Assembly (NCBI GenBank): GCA_021555075.1
Contig: JAKGBX010000001.1
Location: 248,001-312,000 of the forward strand
DNA length: 64,000 nucleotides
Reading direction: 5' to 3'
Source of the DNA: Rhodobacteraceae bacterium LMO-JJ12
GTDB lineage: Bacteria; Pseudomonadota; Alphaproteobacteria; Rhodobacterales; Rhodobacteraceae
Made by a program: the position numbers and the translations under genes. Positions 17,672 through 26,114 of this stretch are shown here, one piece after another (position 1 is the stretch's first letter; each line of letters begins with the position of its first letter). Under the pieces are notes generated by a model, which saw only the letters and a list, made by a program, of their open reading frames with translations, did not search any database and had not been told where the DNA came from.

Positions 17672-18651
17672 GCAAGTACCAAGTGGTTGGTATTGGCAAC
17701 GCCGTTGTCGATGTGATTTCAACCTGTGACGAGGCCTTTCTGACCCGCATGGGAATCGACAAGGGCGTGATGCAACTGATCGAGCGCGAGCGCGGTGAAT
17801 TCCTCTATGACAACATGGTGAATCGCACCCAAGCGCCGGGTGGCTCGGTGGCGAATTCGATTGCTGGCGTTGGCTCTCTCGGGTTGTCCACAGCCTTTAT
17901 CGGGCGGGTGCAGGATGATGAGTTGGGTCGGTTTTACGCGGATGGAATGGCCGAGGACGGGACGGCTTTTGTCAATGATCCGGTGGCGGGGGGCGAGCTG
18001 CCGACGTCGCGCTCGATGATCTTTGTCAGCCCGGATGGTGAGCGCTCGATGAATACCTATCTGGGCATCTCGGCCGAGTTGGGGCCAGAAGATGTGGATG
18101 ACGTGGTGGCGGGGCAGGCGGATATCCTGTTTCTGGAAGGATATCTGTTCGACAAGGACAAGGGAAAAGAGGCGTTTGCGGCTGCGGCGCGGGCCTGTCG
18201 GGCGGGCGGTGGACGGGCCGGAATCGCCCTGTCTGATCCGTTTTGCGTGGACCGGCATCGCGATGATTTCCGCAGGCTTGTCAAGGAGTTGGACTATGTC
18301 ATTGGCAATAGCCACGAGTGGGAATCGCTCTATCAGACGGACCTGAGTTCGGCGCTGGAAATGGCGGCGAATGATGCGGGGATGGTGGTGTGTACGCGCT
18401 CGGGGCATGACGTGGTTCTGGTGCGCGGAGACGAACAAGTTGTGGTGCCGGTGACCGAAATCGTGCCGGTGGATGCCACAGGGGCCGGAGACCAGTTTGC
18501 CGCAGGGTTCCTCTATGGCTATGCGACGGGCCAACCCCTTGAAGTTTCGGGGAAAATGGGGTGTGTCGCGGCAGCGGAAGTGATCGGCCACTATGGCGCG
18601 CGACCCGAGCAAGACGTGATGACATTGTTTCGGGATGCGGGACTGCTCTGA
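17668..18651 (+). CDS. Adenosine kinase, PfkB (ribokinase) family
   Basis: PfkB-family sugar/nucleoside kinase, most like the alphaproteobacterial adenosine kinase group that salvages adenosine to AMP. The N-terminal substrate motif APGGSVANSIAGVGSLG and the C-terminal anion-hole/catalytic motif DATGAGDQFAAGFLYG with the catalytic Asp are visible. Length 327 is typical. It is translationally coupled to nth by an ATGA overlap. Substrate assignment within PfkB is less certain than the family. Confidence 0.87.
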   Translation: MSKYQVVGIGNAVVDVISTCDEAFLTRMGIDKGVMQLIERERGEFLYDNMVNRTQAPGGSVANSIAGVGSLGLSTAFIGRVQDDELGRFYADGMAEDGTAFVNDPVAGGELPTSRSMIFVSPDGERSMNTYLGISAELGPEDVDDVVAGQADILFLEGYLFDKDKGKEAFAAAARACRAGGGRAGIALSDPFCVDRHRDDFRRLVKELDYVIGNSHEWESLYQTDLSSALEMAANDAGMVVCTRSGHDVVLVRGDEQVVVPVTEIVPVDATGAGDQFAAGFLYGYATGQPLEVSGKMGCVAAAEVIGHYGARPEQDVMTLFRDAGLL

Positions 18652-18755
18652 GGCAGCGTCCGGGCAGGTTAACGGCGGGAATTCACCCAAAAAGAGGGGG
18701 GTGACTCCCGGCTGCCATATGGCTGCTGCTCGGCTGCCGTCCGACCGCGCGCGGA

Positions 18756-18770
18756 TTAACCGTTTGTTAA
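18756..18770. promoter_or_regulatory. CtrA-type motif TTAA-N7-TTAA in a convergent intergenic region
   Basis: TTAA at 18756-18759 and 18767-18770 with exactly 7 bases between, followed by another GTTAA. The spacing equals the CtrA box. It lies between the 3' ends of the adenosine kinase gene and the amidohydrolase gene, where no promoter is expected, so it may be fortuitous or serve an unseen RNA. Confidence 0.3.
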
Positions 18771-18897
18771 GTTAATGCGCCGCGCGGCGGGTGATTTTTC
18801 TGCAAAGAACCCGGTGTCATGTGTCACGGTAAGGTGGCGGCATTCTGGCTGGTGTTTTTAACCGACCGGCCCGAGCCGCCGCCCCCGAAGTGCGCGA

Positions 18898-19938
18898 TCA
18901 GAGCGGGCGCCCGCGACCCTGGCTGAAACCTCTCAGAAACGCAGCGAGTGTTTTGCCGAGGTCATCAATTGCATATCCGCCCTCCTGCACCAGAACGGTT
19001 GGCAGGCCCAGTTCGGCAATGCGTCGGCCAGCTTCGGTAAATCCTCTGAGAGTGATTGCGCCTTCTTGTTGGGGGTCGCCCTCGTAGGCGTCAAAACCGA
19101 GCGACACCAGGAGCAGCGGGGGCGCGAAGCCCTCGATGGCGGCCAGCCCTCGATCGAGTGCTTCCAGGAAGAGTTCGTCTCCGGCCAGTTTGGGCAGCGG
19201 CAGGTTCAGGTTGGCGCCTTCTCCAGCGCCGCGACCGGTCTCGTCAGCGTAGCCTACAAAGAAGGGGTAGGTTTCGTTGGGATCGGCATGTAGCGAGACG
19301 AATTGAACGTCGCCACGCTCGTAAAATATCTCCTGGGTGCCGTTGCCATGGTGGACATCGATATCCAGGATCGCGGTGCGGCCTTGCGCTTGGACCACAT
19401 GCTCGGCGGCGATGGCCACATTGTTGAGATAGCAAAACCCGCCGGCAAGATCGGTGTCGGCATGATGGCCGGGGGGGCGGCAAATTGCATAGGCTTCCGG
19501 TGCGCCGTCGAGAACCTGTTGGGTGGCCTCAAGCGCGCATTGTGCGGCATCATATGCGGCGTCCCATGTGCCGGCATCCATTGGAACCGAGCCGCCCGAA
19601 AGATAATAGCCCACCTGACCCTGAATGGAGGCTGGCGCGCGACCGGTGGCGCGAATGCCGGTGCCGTGTGACGCGACATAGGGGCCGCGCAGGGCGAGCT
19701 CGTCAGTCCATCTTTGATAGGCTGTTTTCAGGAATTCGACATAACCGTCGTCATGGACCGCGAGGATCGGGGCGCTGCCAAAATCGCGCGGTGTGATAAT
19801 CTCGTGACCGGCCTCTTGCGCCGCGGCGCGTAGATTTTCGGCTCGCGCGGGCAATTCAAGATTACCAATCAGTAACCCGCGGATGGCGATTTCCTGGGGG
19901 CTATGAGTGCTTTGTTTATCTGAATAGACAACGCGCAT
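18898..19938 (-). CDS. Histone-deacetylase-family amidohydrolase, acetylpolyamine type
   Basis: Zinc amidohydrolase of the arginase/deacetylase fold; bacterial relatives deacetylate N-acetylpolyamines. Visible motifs are ICRPPGHHADTD (His-His dyad), GGFCYLNNVAIAAEH, and LDIDVHHGNGTQ with the zinc-ligand Asp and His. VSLGFDAYEGDP contributes the second Asp, and LVQEGGYAIDDLG is the C-terminal loop. Length 346 is close to acetylpolyamine amidohydrolases. It follows the tetR gene by 27 bases and is divergent from a TRAP transporter operon, so the substrate may be an imported acylated amine. Substrate is inferred. Confidence 0.88.
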   Translation of the reverse strand: MRVVYSDKQSTHSPQEIAIRGLLIGNLELPARAENLRAAAQEAGHEIITPRDFGSAPILAVHDDGYVEFLKTAYQRWTDELALRGPYVASHGTGIRATGRAPASIQGQVGYYLSGGSVPMDAGTWDAAYDAAQCALEATQQVLDGAPEAYAICRPPGHHADTDLAGGFCYLNNVAIAAEHVVQAQGRTAILDIDVHHGNGTQEIFYERGDVQFVSLHADPNETYPFFVGYADETGRGAGEGANLNLPLPKLAGDELFLEALDRGLAAIEGFAPPLLLVSLGFDAYEGDPQQEGAITLRGFTEAGRRIAELGLPTVLVQEGGYAIDDLGKTLAAFLRGFSQGRGRPL

Positions 19939-19965
19939 TAGGGTCGTTTCCTTGTCTTGTGGGTG

Positions 19966-20658
19966 TCATGGCATCAACAGATGCATCCGTAGCAGGGCGA
20001 TCATTTCTTGATCGACTTCTGGATGGGTCTCGGTCGGGTATTGCGCCTTCATGTCGAGTATGGCGGTGATGTATTCGGCAATGATGCGACCGCGTAATTC
20101 GGGATTGGCCGGGCAAGGATCAGCACGCGCTTCCAGTAAGTCGGCGACCATACGTGCGGCGGTGCGGTTGCCTTCCTGGTCAAGCTCCCAAAGCTGGGGC
20201 GAAGCGTGCAGGGCCTGGCGTAGTGCGATTGAGCCGGATTGATCTGCGCGCAGCTTGGCCAAATGGATGATCGCGTCGCAAACTGTCGTGATCCAATCGG
20301 GTGCTTGTGCTGCCTTGGAAAACGCAATTTGCAGCATGGCTATGCGTTCGTTCATCTGGTTCTGGGTCAGCGTTTCGAGCAACTTGTGCTTGTTGGCAAA
20401 GTAGCTGTAGAGCGTGGCGACATTGACGTCGGCCTCTTCGGCGATGGCGCGCACGTTGAACGCTTCAAAGCCACCGCGCTCCATCACACGAATTGCGGCC
20501 TGTAGTATCGTATCGACCGTTTCGCGAGAGCGTTTCTGCTTTGGCAGGCGCCGTTTAGGCGCATCCAAAGGGTTGGCCCGCTTGTTTGGTTTCGCAGGAG
20601 GTGCGGTATCTGGATTTTCCGGGCGTTGGGTCAAATCGTCATCCTTTTTTGTCACCAC
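19966..20658 (-). CDS. TetR-family transcriptional regulator
   Basis: Likely local repressor of the amidohydrolase and TRAP operons. The basic N-terminal tail (Lys/Arg/Pro-rich) precedes a TetR helix-turn-helix: ETVDTILQAAIRVMERGGFE, then VRAIAEEADVNVATLYSYFANKHKLLE. The C-terminal ligand domain is variable. Start is GTG at 20658 or 20655; no ATG is available and the ribosome site is weak. A 32-bp palindrome lies 66-97 bases upstream in the divergent promoter region, the expected operator. Confidence 0.92.
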   Translation of the reverse strand: MVTKKDDDLTQRPENPDTAPPAKPNKRANPLDAPKRRLPKQKRSRETVDTILQAAIRVMERGGFEAFNVRAIAEEADVNVATLYSYFANKHKLLETLTQNQMNERIAMLQIAFSKAAQAPDWITTVCDAIIHLAKLRADQSGSIALRQALHASPQLWELDQEGNRTAARMVADLLEARADPCPANPELRGRIIAEYITAILDMKAQYPTETHPEVDQEMIALLRMHLLMP

Positions 20659-20723
20659 GCCTGAATGCTTACCAGAGGTTGCGGGTATGTGCCCTCGATT
20701 TTCAGTGAGTTTAGGTAGGGCGA

Positions 20724-20755
20724 TTCAAAATGTAAACAATTGCTTACATTTTGAA
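20724..20755. promoter_or_regulatory. TetR operator: 32-bp inverted repeat with one mismatch
   Basis: Palindrome centred at 20739/20740; 15 of 16 base pairs match (only A20736/C20743 differ). The core reads TGTAAACAATTGCTTACA. It sits between tetR and the TRAP substrate-binding gene, so occupancy could repress both directions. The length and symmetry are far beyond chance. TetR binding is inferred. Confidence 0.8.
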
Positions 20756-20818
20756 GAAAGATATATTACGGTTTGAGAGGCGGGGAAGGGGTTCCCGCGT
20801 TCAGGGAGAACACACAAG

Positions 20819-21844
20819 ATGAAGAAAATTGCTTTTGCATCAAGCCTTTGGCTTATGGCCGCAGGCGCTGCCGCGGCGCAGGATTTGCCGACTGAAACGA
20901 TTCGCTATGCCAATTTCATGCCTGCGGGATTCACGACATCGGTGATTGACCAGTTCGTCGTGGACGAGATCGCAAAGCGTACAGATGGCGCCGTCAAGAT
21001 CGAGATTTTCCATGGTGGCGCTCTGGGTGGTCCCGGCGAAATGATCGAGCTGGTGGGCTCTGGCGCGGTTGATATCGGCAATTTCCCGGTCAGCTATTTC
21101 TTTAGCCAGTTTCCGGTGAGCAGCCTGAATGGTTCGATGCCAATGCTGTTCGAGACTGCGGCCGACACCGCCCAGTTGACGCGGGAGAGCTATGAGCAAA
21201 TCGGAGAAATCAAAGCCGAGATGGATGCGGCCAACCTGCGTCCGTTCTTGTATCGCGGATTGCCGCAGTATCGCCTGGTCTGCACCAAACCTGTCGAGAC
21301 GCTGGCGGATTTCGAAGGACTCAAAGTGCGCACCTATGGCACGTTCCACCCGATGTTGTTTCAGGCGTTCGGGGCCGTTCCTGTCAACATGGAGTTGGGT
21401 GAAACCTATGATGGCCTGCAACGCGGGACAGTCGATTGTGTTTACCTGAACTATCAGACAGCGTCGTTGTTCAAGCTCTTTGAGGTGGCAAAATACACTT
21501 CGGATGCGGAATTTGGCGCAACGCCGCTTTTTCTGACCTACCTGAACAAGGACACCTGGGAGAGCTGGTCGGAAGAGTTCCAGACGTTGTTCAACGAGGT
21601 CGTTGCCGAAGCTGAAACAAAGGCGAATGCAGAGATCGAGGCAGAAGAGGCCTCTGGTTTGCAGGTGCTTCTTGATAACGGTGTTCAGATGATCGCCTTC
21701 AAGGATCAGGCAAAGATGGAAGCAGAAGCGCCGGACTTTCTGGAGCTTTGGGTCGAGCGTGTGGCTGAGGCGGGCAAGCCTGAGGCCGGGCGTGAGCATG
21801 CTGATTTCATCAAGCGGCGCGTCAAAGAATTGGCGGGTGAGTAA
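20819..21844 (+). CDS. TRAP transporter substrate-binding protein (DctP family)
   Basis: Periplasmic receptor of a tripartite ATP-independent transporter, usually for organic acids. A Sec signal peptide spans residues 1-21, ending GAAAAQD. The DctP fold is indicated by IRYANFMPAGF, GALGGPGEMIELVGSGAVDIG, the substrate-carboxylate Arg region GLKVRTYGTFHPM, and the GLQRGTVDCVYLNYQT segment. Length 341 is normal. It is the first gene of a five-gene operon, and the TetR palindrome lies about 65-95 bases upstream. Ligand unknown. Confidence 0.94.
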   Translation: MKKIAFASSLWLMAAGAAAAQDLPTETIRYANFMPAGFTTSVIDQFVVDEIAKRTDGAVKIEIFHGGALGGPGEMIELVGSGAVDIGNFPVSYFFSQFPVSSLNGSMPMLFETAADTAQLTRESYEQIGEIKAEMDAANLRPFLYRGLPQYRLVCTKPVETLADFEGLKVRTYGTFHPMLFQAFGAVPVNMELGETYDGLQRGTVDCVYLNYQTASLFKLFEVAKYTSDAEFGATPLFLTYLNKDTWESWSEEFQTLFNEVVAEAETKANAEIEAEEASGLQVLLDNGVQMIAFKDQAKMEAEAPDFLELWVERVAEAGKPEAGREHADFIKRRVKELAGE

Positions 21845-21874
21845 GATGAGCGCGCCCAGTCGGGATGTGATCTG

Positions 21875-22393
21875 ATGAGCGCGGCGCTTGCGCGGCTGGG
21901 TACCGGTCTGTGGTGGCTTAGTGCCGCTACAGGCTGGGTGGCATTGGCCTTTATGGCTGCTGCCGGGGCTGTTGATGTTGTGGGTACGGCGATGTTTGAC
22001 AAGCCGTTGCAAGGCACCTTCGAGATGTCTGAACAGGCGCTTGCGGCGGTGATCTTTCTGGGCTTGTTACATACGCAGATCAACCAGACGCATATCGTTG
22101 TCGATCTCTTTACCGAGCGGTTGAGGGGACGCGCAGCACAGCTTTCAAAGGCTTTTGCGCTTAGCGCTACGGCGCTGGCGCTTGGGCTGATCGCGGTTCA
22201 GACGTGGCCGCAATTCACGGCGAGCTTTGCAATCAACGAGCAAGCGCCGGGCGCGCTCAGCTTCCCGATCTGGCCGGTCAAGGGGTTGGTCAGTATCGGT
22301 GCGTTGGCGGCAATGGCGGTGGCGGTTGTGCAGGCGGTGATTGCCTGGATCCGGCTGTTTGCGCCTTCTATTGAGAATGGAACACAATCATGA
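21875..22393 (+). CDS. TRAP transporter small membrane subunit (DctQ family)
   Basis: Four-helix small permease subunit linking receptor and large permease. Hydrophobic segments are visible at about 12-35, 48-68, 90-110 and 135-160. The family motif region FEMSEQALAAVIFLGLLHTQ is present. Length 172 is typical. It starts 30 bases after the receptor gene and overlaps the large subunit by 4 bases. Confidence 0.92.
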   Translation: MSAALARLGTGLWWLSAATGWVALAFMAAAGAVDVVGTAMFDKPLQGTFEMSEQALAAVIFLGLLHTQINQTHIVVDLFTERLRGRAAQLSKAFALSATALALGLIAVQTWPQFTASFAINEQAPGALSFPIWPVKGLVSIGALAAMAVAVVQAVIAWIRLFAPSIENGTQS

Positions 22394-23700
22394 GCCCGGT
22401 TGAGCTTGGCATGATGGCGATTGCCGCCACATTGGTGTTATCGCTGGTGGGTGTTCCGATTGGCATTTCGATGATCCTGACCGCTTGCGGTGGCATGTTG
22501 GCCACCATCGGCGAGCGGTTCATGTGGTCGACGCTGAAATCGCTGCCCTATGATTTCGCCTCGCAATACACGTTTGTCGTGGTGCCGATGTTCGTTCTGA
22601 TGGGCGTGGTGTCGGCCAAGGCCAACATTATTCAGGAACTTTATACCTCTGCCGCCAAATGGATGGGCGGGATGCGCGGCGGGCTTTATGGGGCGACGGT
22701 GTTCGCTTCGGCAGGCTTCTCGGCGATTTCCGGCTCGACGGTTGTGAACTCGTCGGTGTTCGGCAAGGTCGCGTTGCCCGAGATGCTGCGCCACGGCTGT
22801 CACAAGGGGTTCAGTGCGGCCTCAATCGCAGCCGCAGGAACGCTGGCGGGGCTGATCCCGCCGTCGCTGAGTTTTGTGGTCTATGGCATCCTGACCGGCG
22901 AATCCATTGGCCGGTTGCTGATGGCGGGGATCGTGCCGGGGATCATCACTGCGGTTGTCTATATCATCGTGATCATGATCATGATGCGGGTGAGGCCCGA
23001 TTATGCCCCGAAAACGTTGCGGGATTATTCACTGGGTGAAAAGCTGCGCTCTCTTACCTCGGTCTGGCCCATTCTGATTTTGGCGACCCTGGTGATTGGC
23101 GGCATCTATCTGGGCTTCATGCCGCCGTCGGCTGCGGGGGCCGTTGGGGCTGCGGGAGCGATCATTCTGGCGCTGGCGCGCCGCTCGATCAGTGCGCGTG
23201 ATCTCTCGCAATCGTTCCATGAAACCATGATGATCACCGGGACATTGTTTCTGGTGGTGATGGGGGGGCTTCTGCTCAGCCGCTTTTTCGTGATCAGCGG
23301 GTTCATTCGCGAGTTGACCGATTTGATTGCGGCGATGGACCTGAGCGTGCTGGAATTCGTGGCGATTGTTGTCTGCCTCTATCTGGTTTTGGGCATGTTC
23401 ATCGACCCGCTGTCGATGGTCGTTGTGACATTGCCGATCCTCTATCCACTGTCCAAGGAGTTGGGCATGGACGGGATCTGGTTTGCGGTGATCATCGTCA
23501 AACTGGTCGAGATTTCCGTTATCACGCCGCCTGTCGGGTTAAACCTGTTTGCGGTGATGGCCGCCTCGGAAACCAAGATATCGGCACGTGAAATCTATGT
23601 CGGCATTCTGCCTTTCGTTCTGGCCGAGGCGGTGATCCTGATCATCCTCGTGGCCTTTCCGATCCTTTCCACATGGTTGCCGACGCAGATGATCGGCTGA
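22390..23700 (+). CDS. TRAP transporter large permease subunit (DctM family)
   Basis: Ion-coupled transport subunit with about 12 hydrophobic segments in 436 residues. DctM hallmarks include GLYGATVFASAGFSAISGST, AAGTLAGLIPPSLSFVVYG, LGMFIDPLSMVVVTLPILYP and ITPPVGLNLFAV. It is coupled to the DctQ gene by a 4-base overlap and followed 37 bases later by a hotdog-fold gene in the same operon. Confidence 0.95.
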   Translation: MSPVELGMMAIAATLVLSLVGVPIGISMILTACGGMLATIGERFMWSTLKSLPYDFASQYTFVVVPMFVLMGVVSAKANIIQELYTSAAKWMGGMRGGLYGATVFASAGFSAISGSTVVNSSVFGKVALPEMLRHGCHKGFSAASIAAAGTLAGLIPPSLSFVVYGILTGESIGRLLMAGIVPGIITAVVYIIVIMIMMRVRPDYAPKTLRDYSLGEKLRSLTSVWPILILATLVIGGIYLGFMPPSAAGAVGAAGAIILALARRSISARDLSQSFHETMMITGTLFLVVMGGLLLSRFFVISGFIRELTDLIAAMDLSVLEFVAIVVCLYLVLGMFIDPLSMVVVTLPILYPLSKELGMDGIWFAVIIVKLVEISVITPPVGLNLFAVMAASETKISAREIYVGILPFVLAEAVILIILVAFPILSTWLPTQMIG

Positions 23701-23737
23701 CCAATCCTCCACTTCAATTCTTTGCTAGGAATATCTC

Positions 23738-24214
23738 ATGACCTTCCAAACTACTCAGATCAGCTTTGCTGAGCTTCCCACGCTTGTCGGCAAGACCGCC
23801 TATGTCTCTGACTGGATGGCGGTAGATCGTGAGCATCTGCAGATGTTTGCCAAGAGCTGTTATCTGGAGCCCGAAAACGTCGATATGAGTTTCAGCAAGA
23901 ACAACGCCTTTGGCTCAGATCTCGTTGATGGGTTCCTTCTGTTGTCGATGCTGGTTTTCTGGAACTTCAAGGACTTCCCGATGAAGAGCGACCGGGCCTG
24001 GGGTCTGAATTATGGGCTGAACCGCGTGCGTTGGATCACGCCCGTCATGGTGGGCGACAAGGTTCAGGCGGAATGCAAGGTGGTGACGATGGAGCCGCGC
24101 GGCGATGGCTGGCTTGGTGTGCTTGATGTGACCGTGACCAAAGAAGGTGCCGAGCGCCCGGCGATGACCGCGGAATGGCTCTGCCTGTTCAAGGAGGGTG
24201 ATCTTGACCAGTAA
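23738..24214 (+). CDS. MaoC-like hotdog-fold dehydratase/hydratase
   Basis: Probable MaoC-family (R)-specific enoyl-CoA hydratase or acyl-CoA-related hotdog protein of 158 residues. The N-terminal VSDWMAVDREHLQMFAKSCYLEPENVD followed by SDLVDGFLLLSMLVF (first 15 residues of that block) matches the MaoC order where Asp/His of D-x4-H act in catalysis. Here the second position reads NAFGSDLVDGF rather than a clear IAHG, so the catalytic His is not obvious. Position between a TRAP transporter and an acyl-CoA synthetase implies CoA-thioester chemistry. Substrate is unknown. Confidence 0.75.
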   Translation: MTFQTTQISFAELPTLVGKTAYVSDWMAVDREHLQMFAKSCYLEPENVDMSFSKNNAFGSDLVDGFLLLSMLVFWNFKDFPMKSDRAWGLNYGLNRVRWITPVMVGDKVQAECKVVTMEPRGDGWLGVLDVTVTKEGAERPAMTAEWLCLFKEGDLDQ

Positions 24215-25814
24215 CGCCCCCAGCCCCGCAACCGGCACAATCCCCCGGCTGGACCGGATTACCGATTATGTCACCTATTGGGCAAGCGAGACGCCCGACG
24301 CTCCGGCCTATCGCTTTGACGGCGAGACGCAGAGCTATGTCGAATTGTCCGCCTCGGTGGATCGTTGGGCGCGCGCGATGCTGGCCTGTGGTATCGGCCC
24401 CGGTGATCGTGTGGCGATGCTGTCGACCCCGCGACCGGAATTTTTCATCTCGTTCCTTGCCGCCACGTCGATCGGGGCGGTCTGGGTCGGGCTGAACCCG
24501 AAATATACCGAGGCAGAAATCGCCCGCCCGCTGGCCGATGCCACGCCATCTCTGGTGATTTCATTGCACAGCTTTGAGGGGGTGAATCTGACCGAGACGC
24601 TGTCGGATGCGGTGCGCGTGGCCAAGGTTTCGCCATCGCTCGTGGTGTTCGGTGGGCAAGCGTCGGGTTTCGAAGACGTTGAGGCTTTCCTGAGTAAGGG
24701 CGATGGCGTTTCGACCGTGACGTTGCAGGCCGCACGCGATGCGGTTGGGCGCGACGATGCGGCGCTGATTGTCTATACTTCGGGCTCTACGGGTGTGCCC
24801 AAGGGCGCGATGCTGGCCCATCGTGGGTTGTGTCATGGCTATCCGGTGCAAAGTGCGCATTTCGGGCTGATAGGGGCTTCGATCCTGTGCAACCTGCCGA
24901 TCAACCATATCGGCTGTGTCGGTGATCTGAGCTGTGGTCCTTTGGTGGCGGGCGGCACATTGGTGTTTATGGAGCGGTTTGATCCGCAGGCCATTCTTGA
25001 TGCGGTTGTCGCGGGCGAAATTGATTGTCTTTTGGGCGTGCCGACAATCTTGCAAATCATCTCGGAACTGCCCGGTTTCGAGGAGGCGGATTTCAGCCAA
25101 ATGCGGTTGGTGTGCTGGGGTGGCGCGGCGCTGGCGACCAATGTTCTGGCGCGGTACCGAGCCAAGGGATGTCCGTTGGGATTGACCTATGGCATGTCTG
25201 AATTGCCCGGTTCGATCACCATGTCGGCTCTGAACGCAGATGACCGCGAGCTTACGCAGACCGTCGGCCGCCCGGTGGAGCCATTGGATATCCGGCTGAT
25301 CAAGGATGACGGAAGCATCTGTGCCATCGACGAGGAAGGCGAGGTTTGTCTTCGTCATGAGAGCTTGTTGTTGGGGTATTACAACCGCGAAGATGCCACG
25401 CGCGAAGCCTATGATGACGAGGGATACTTTCGCACCGGTGATGTGGGTGTGATGGAGCCGCAGGGCACCATCCGTCTGGTTGGGCGAAAGAAAGAGATGT
25501 TCAAGTCGGGCGGATACAATGTCTATCCGCGCGAAATCGAAATGGTTCTGGAATCCCATCCGTCGATTGCCACCGCCGCCGTGGTGGCCGTGTCTGATGC
25601 CAAATGGCAAGAAGTTGGTTGGGCGTTTGTCCTTGCGCCCGGATGTAGCGATCCTGATGTGTTGCAGGCCGAGTTGAACCAGTTGTGCCAGGCGCAATTG
25701 GCCAACTATAAACGGCCCAAGCGCATCGTTGTGCGGGCTGAATTACCGATGCTGCCAATCGGCAAGGTCGACAAGGTTCGCTTGAAGCAAGAGGCGGGGG
25801 CTGCGGCGTTCTGA
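24204..25814 (+). CDS. Acyl-CoA synthetase (AMP-binding, ANL superfamily)
   Basis: Activates a carboxylic acid to its CoA thioester via an adenylate. The P-loop-like A3 motif is YTSGSTGVPKGAML. A5 reads GLTYGMSELPGSI, A7/A8 read GYFRTGDVG and RLVGRKKEMFKSGGYNVYP, and the A10 Lys is in PIGKVDKVRL. Start is proposed as TTG 24204, which lies 6 bases after AAGGAGG; GTG 24198 is too close to it. That gives 536 residues. It overlaps the hotdog gene. The acid is probably the TRAP-imported compound, which is inference. Confidence 0.93.
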   Translation: MTSNAPSPATGTIPRLDRITDYVTYWASETPDAPAYRFDGETQSYVELSASVDRWARAMLACGIGPGDRVAMLSTPRPEFFISFLAATSIGAVWVGLNPKYTEAEIARPLADATPSLVISLHSFEGVNLTETLSDAVRVAKVSPSLVVFGGQASGFEDVEAFLSKGDGVSTVTLQAARDAVGRDDAALIVYTSGSTGVPKGAMLAHRGLCHGYPVQSAHFGLIGASILCNLPINHIGCVGDLSCGPLVAGGTLVFMERFDPQAILDAVVAGEIDCLLGVPTILQIISELPGFEEADFSQMRLVCWGGAALATNVLARYRAKGCPLGLTYGMSELPGSITMSALNADDRELTQTVGRPVEPLDIRLIKDDGSICAIDEEGEVCLRHESLLLGYYNREDATREAYDDEGYFRTGDVGVMEPQGTIRLVGRKKEMFKSGGYNVYPREIEMVLESHPSIATAAVVAVSDAKWQEVGWAFVLAPGCSDPDVLQAELNQLCQAQLANYKRPKRIVVRAELPMLPIGKVDKVRLKQEAGAAAF

Positions 25815-25920
25815 CCCGAGGCATTCATGCGCAGGCCTCCGGTTTTGACGCTGGCGGTGGTCTATCAGGCGCAACGATTGGTTTGAATCCGAGCGTGCAA
25901 CCGCGAAAACGAACAAAGCC

Positions 25921-25937
25921 CCTGCAATGCAGGGGCC
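25921..25937 (-). terminator. ffs: Terminator-like hairpin downstream of SRP RNA
   Basis: CCCCTGC / GCAGGGG stem with an AAT loop, followed on the minus strand by GGCTTTGTTCGTTTT. It lies about 37 bases past the inferred 3' end of the SRP RNA, consistent with its terminator. Confidence 0.6.
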
Positions 25938-25973
25938 AGTTACGAGTTCAACTGGTATTCCGGGGATTGGGTG

Positions 25974-26067
25974 AGAGGCTGGACAACGACCCAAGCGGGG
26001 CTCGTTACGGTTGCTTCCTTCCGGACCTGGCCGGGTTGGCGAGGCGCCTGCCCGCGCCAACCTCTCA
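25974..26067 (-). ncRNA. ffs: Signal recognition particle RNA (4.5S type)
   Basis: RNA that, with Ffh, targets membrane proteins to SecYEG. On the minus strand, GGTCCGGAAGGAAGCAACC near 26011-26029 is the conserved domain IV loop that binds Ffh and contains the GGAA tetraloop. The flanking TGAGAGG (5') and CCTCTCA (3') pair to close the long hairpin, and internal arms such as GTTGGCG also pair. The inferred length is about 94 nucleotides. The ends are set by the closing helix and could extend a few bases. Downstream is a terminator-like hairpin. Confidence 0.95.
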
Positions 26068-26114
26068 GGGGGTGATATAAGCCGGGCGAATTGGATTCGC
26101 AAGGTGAGGCTTGC

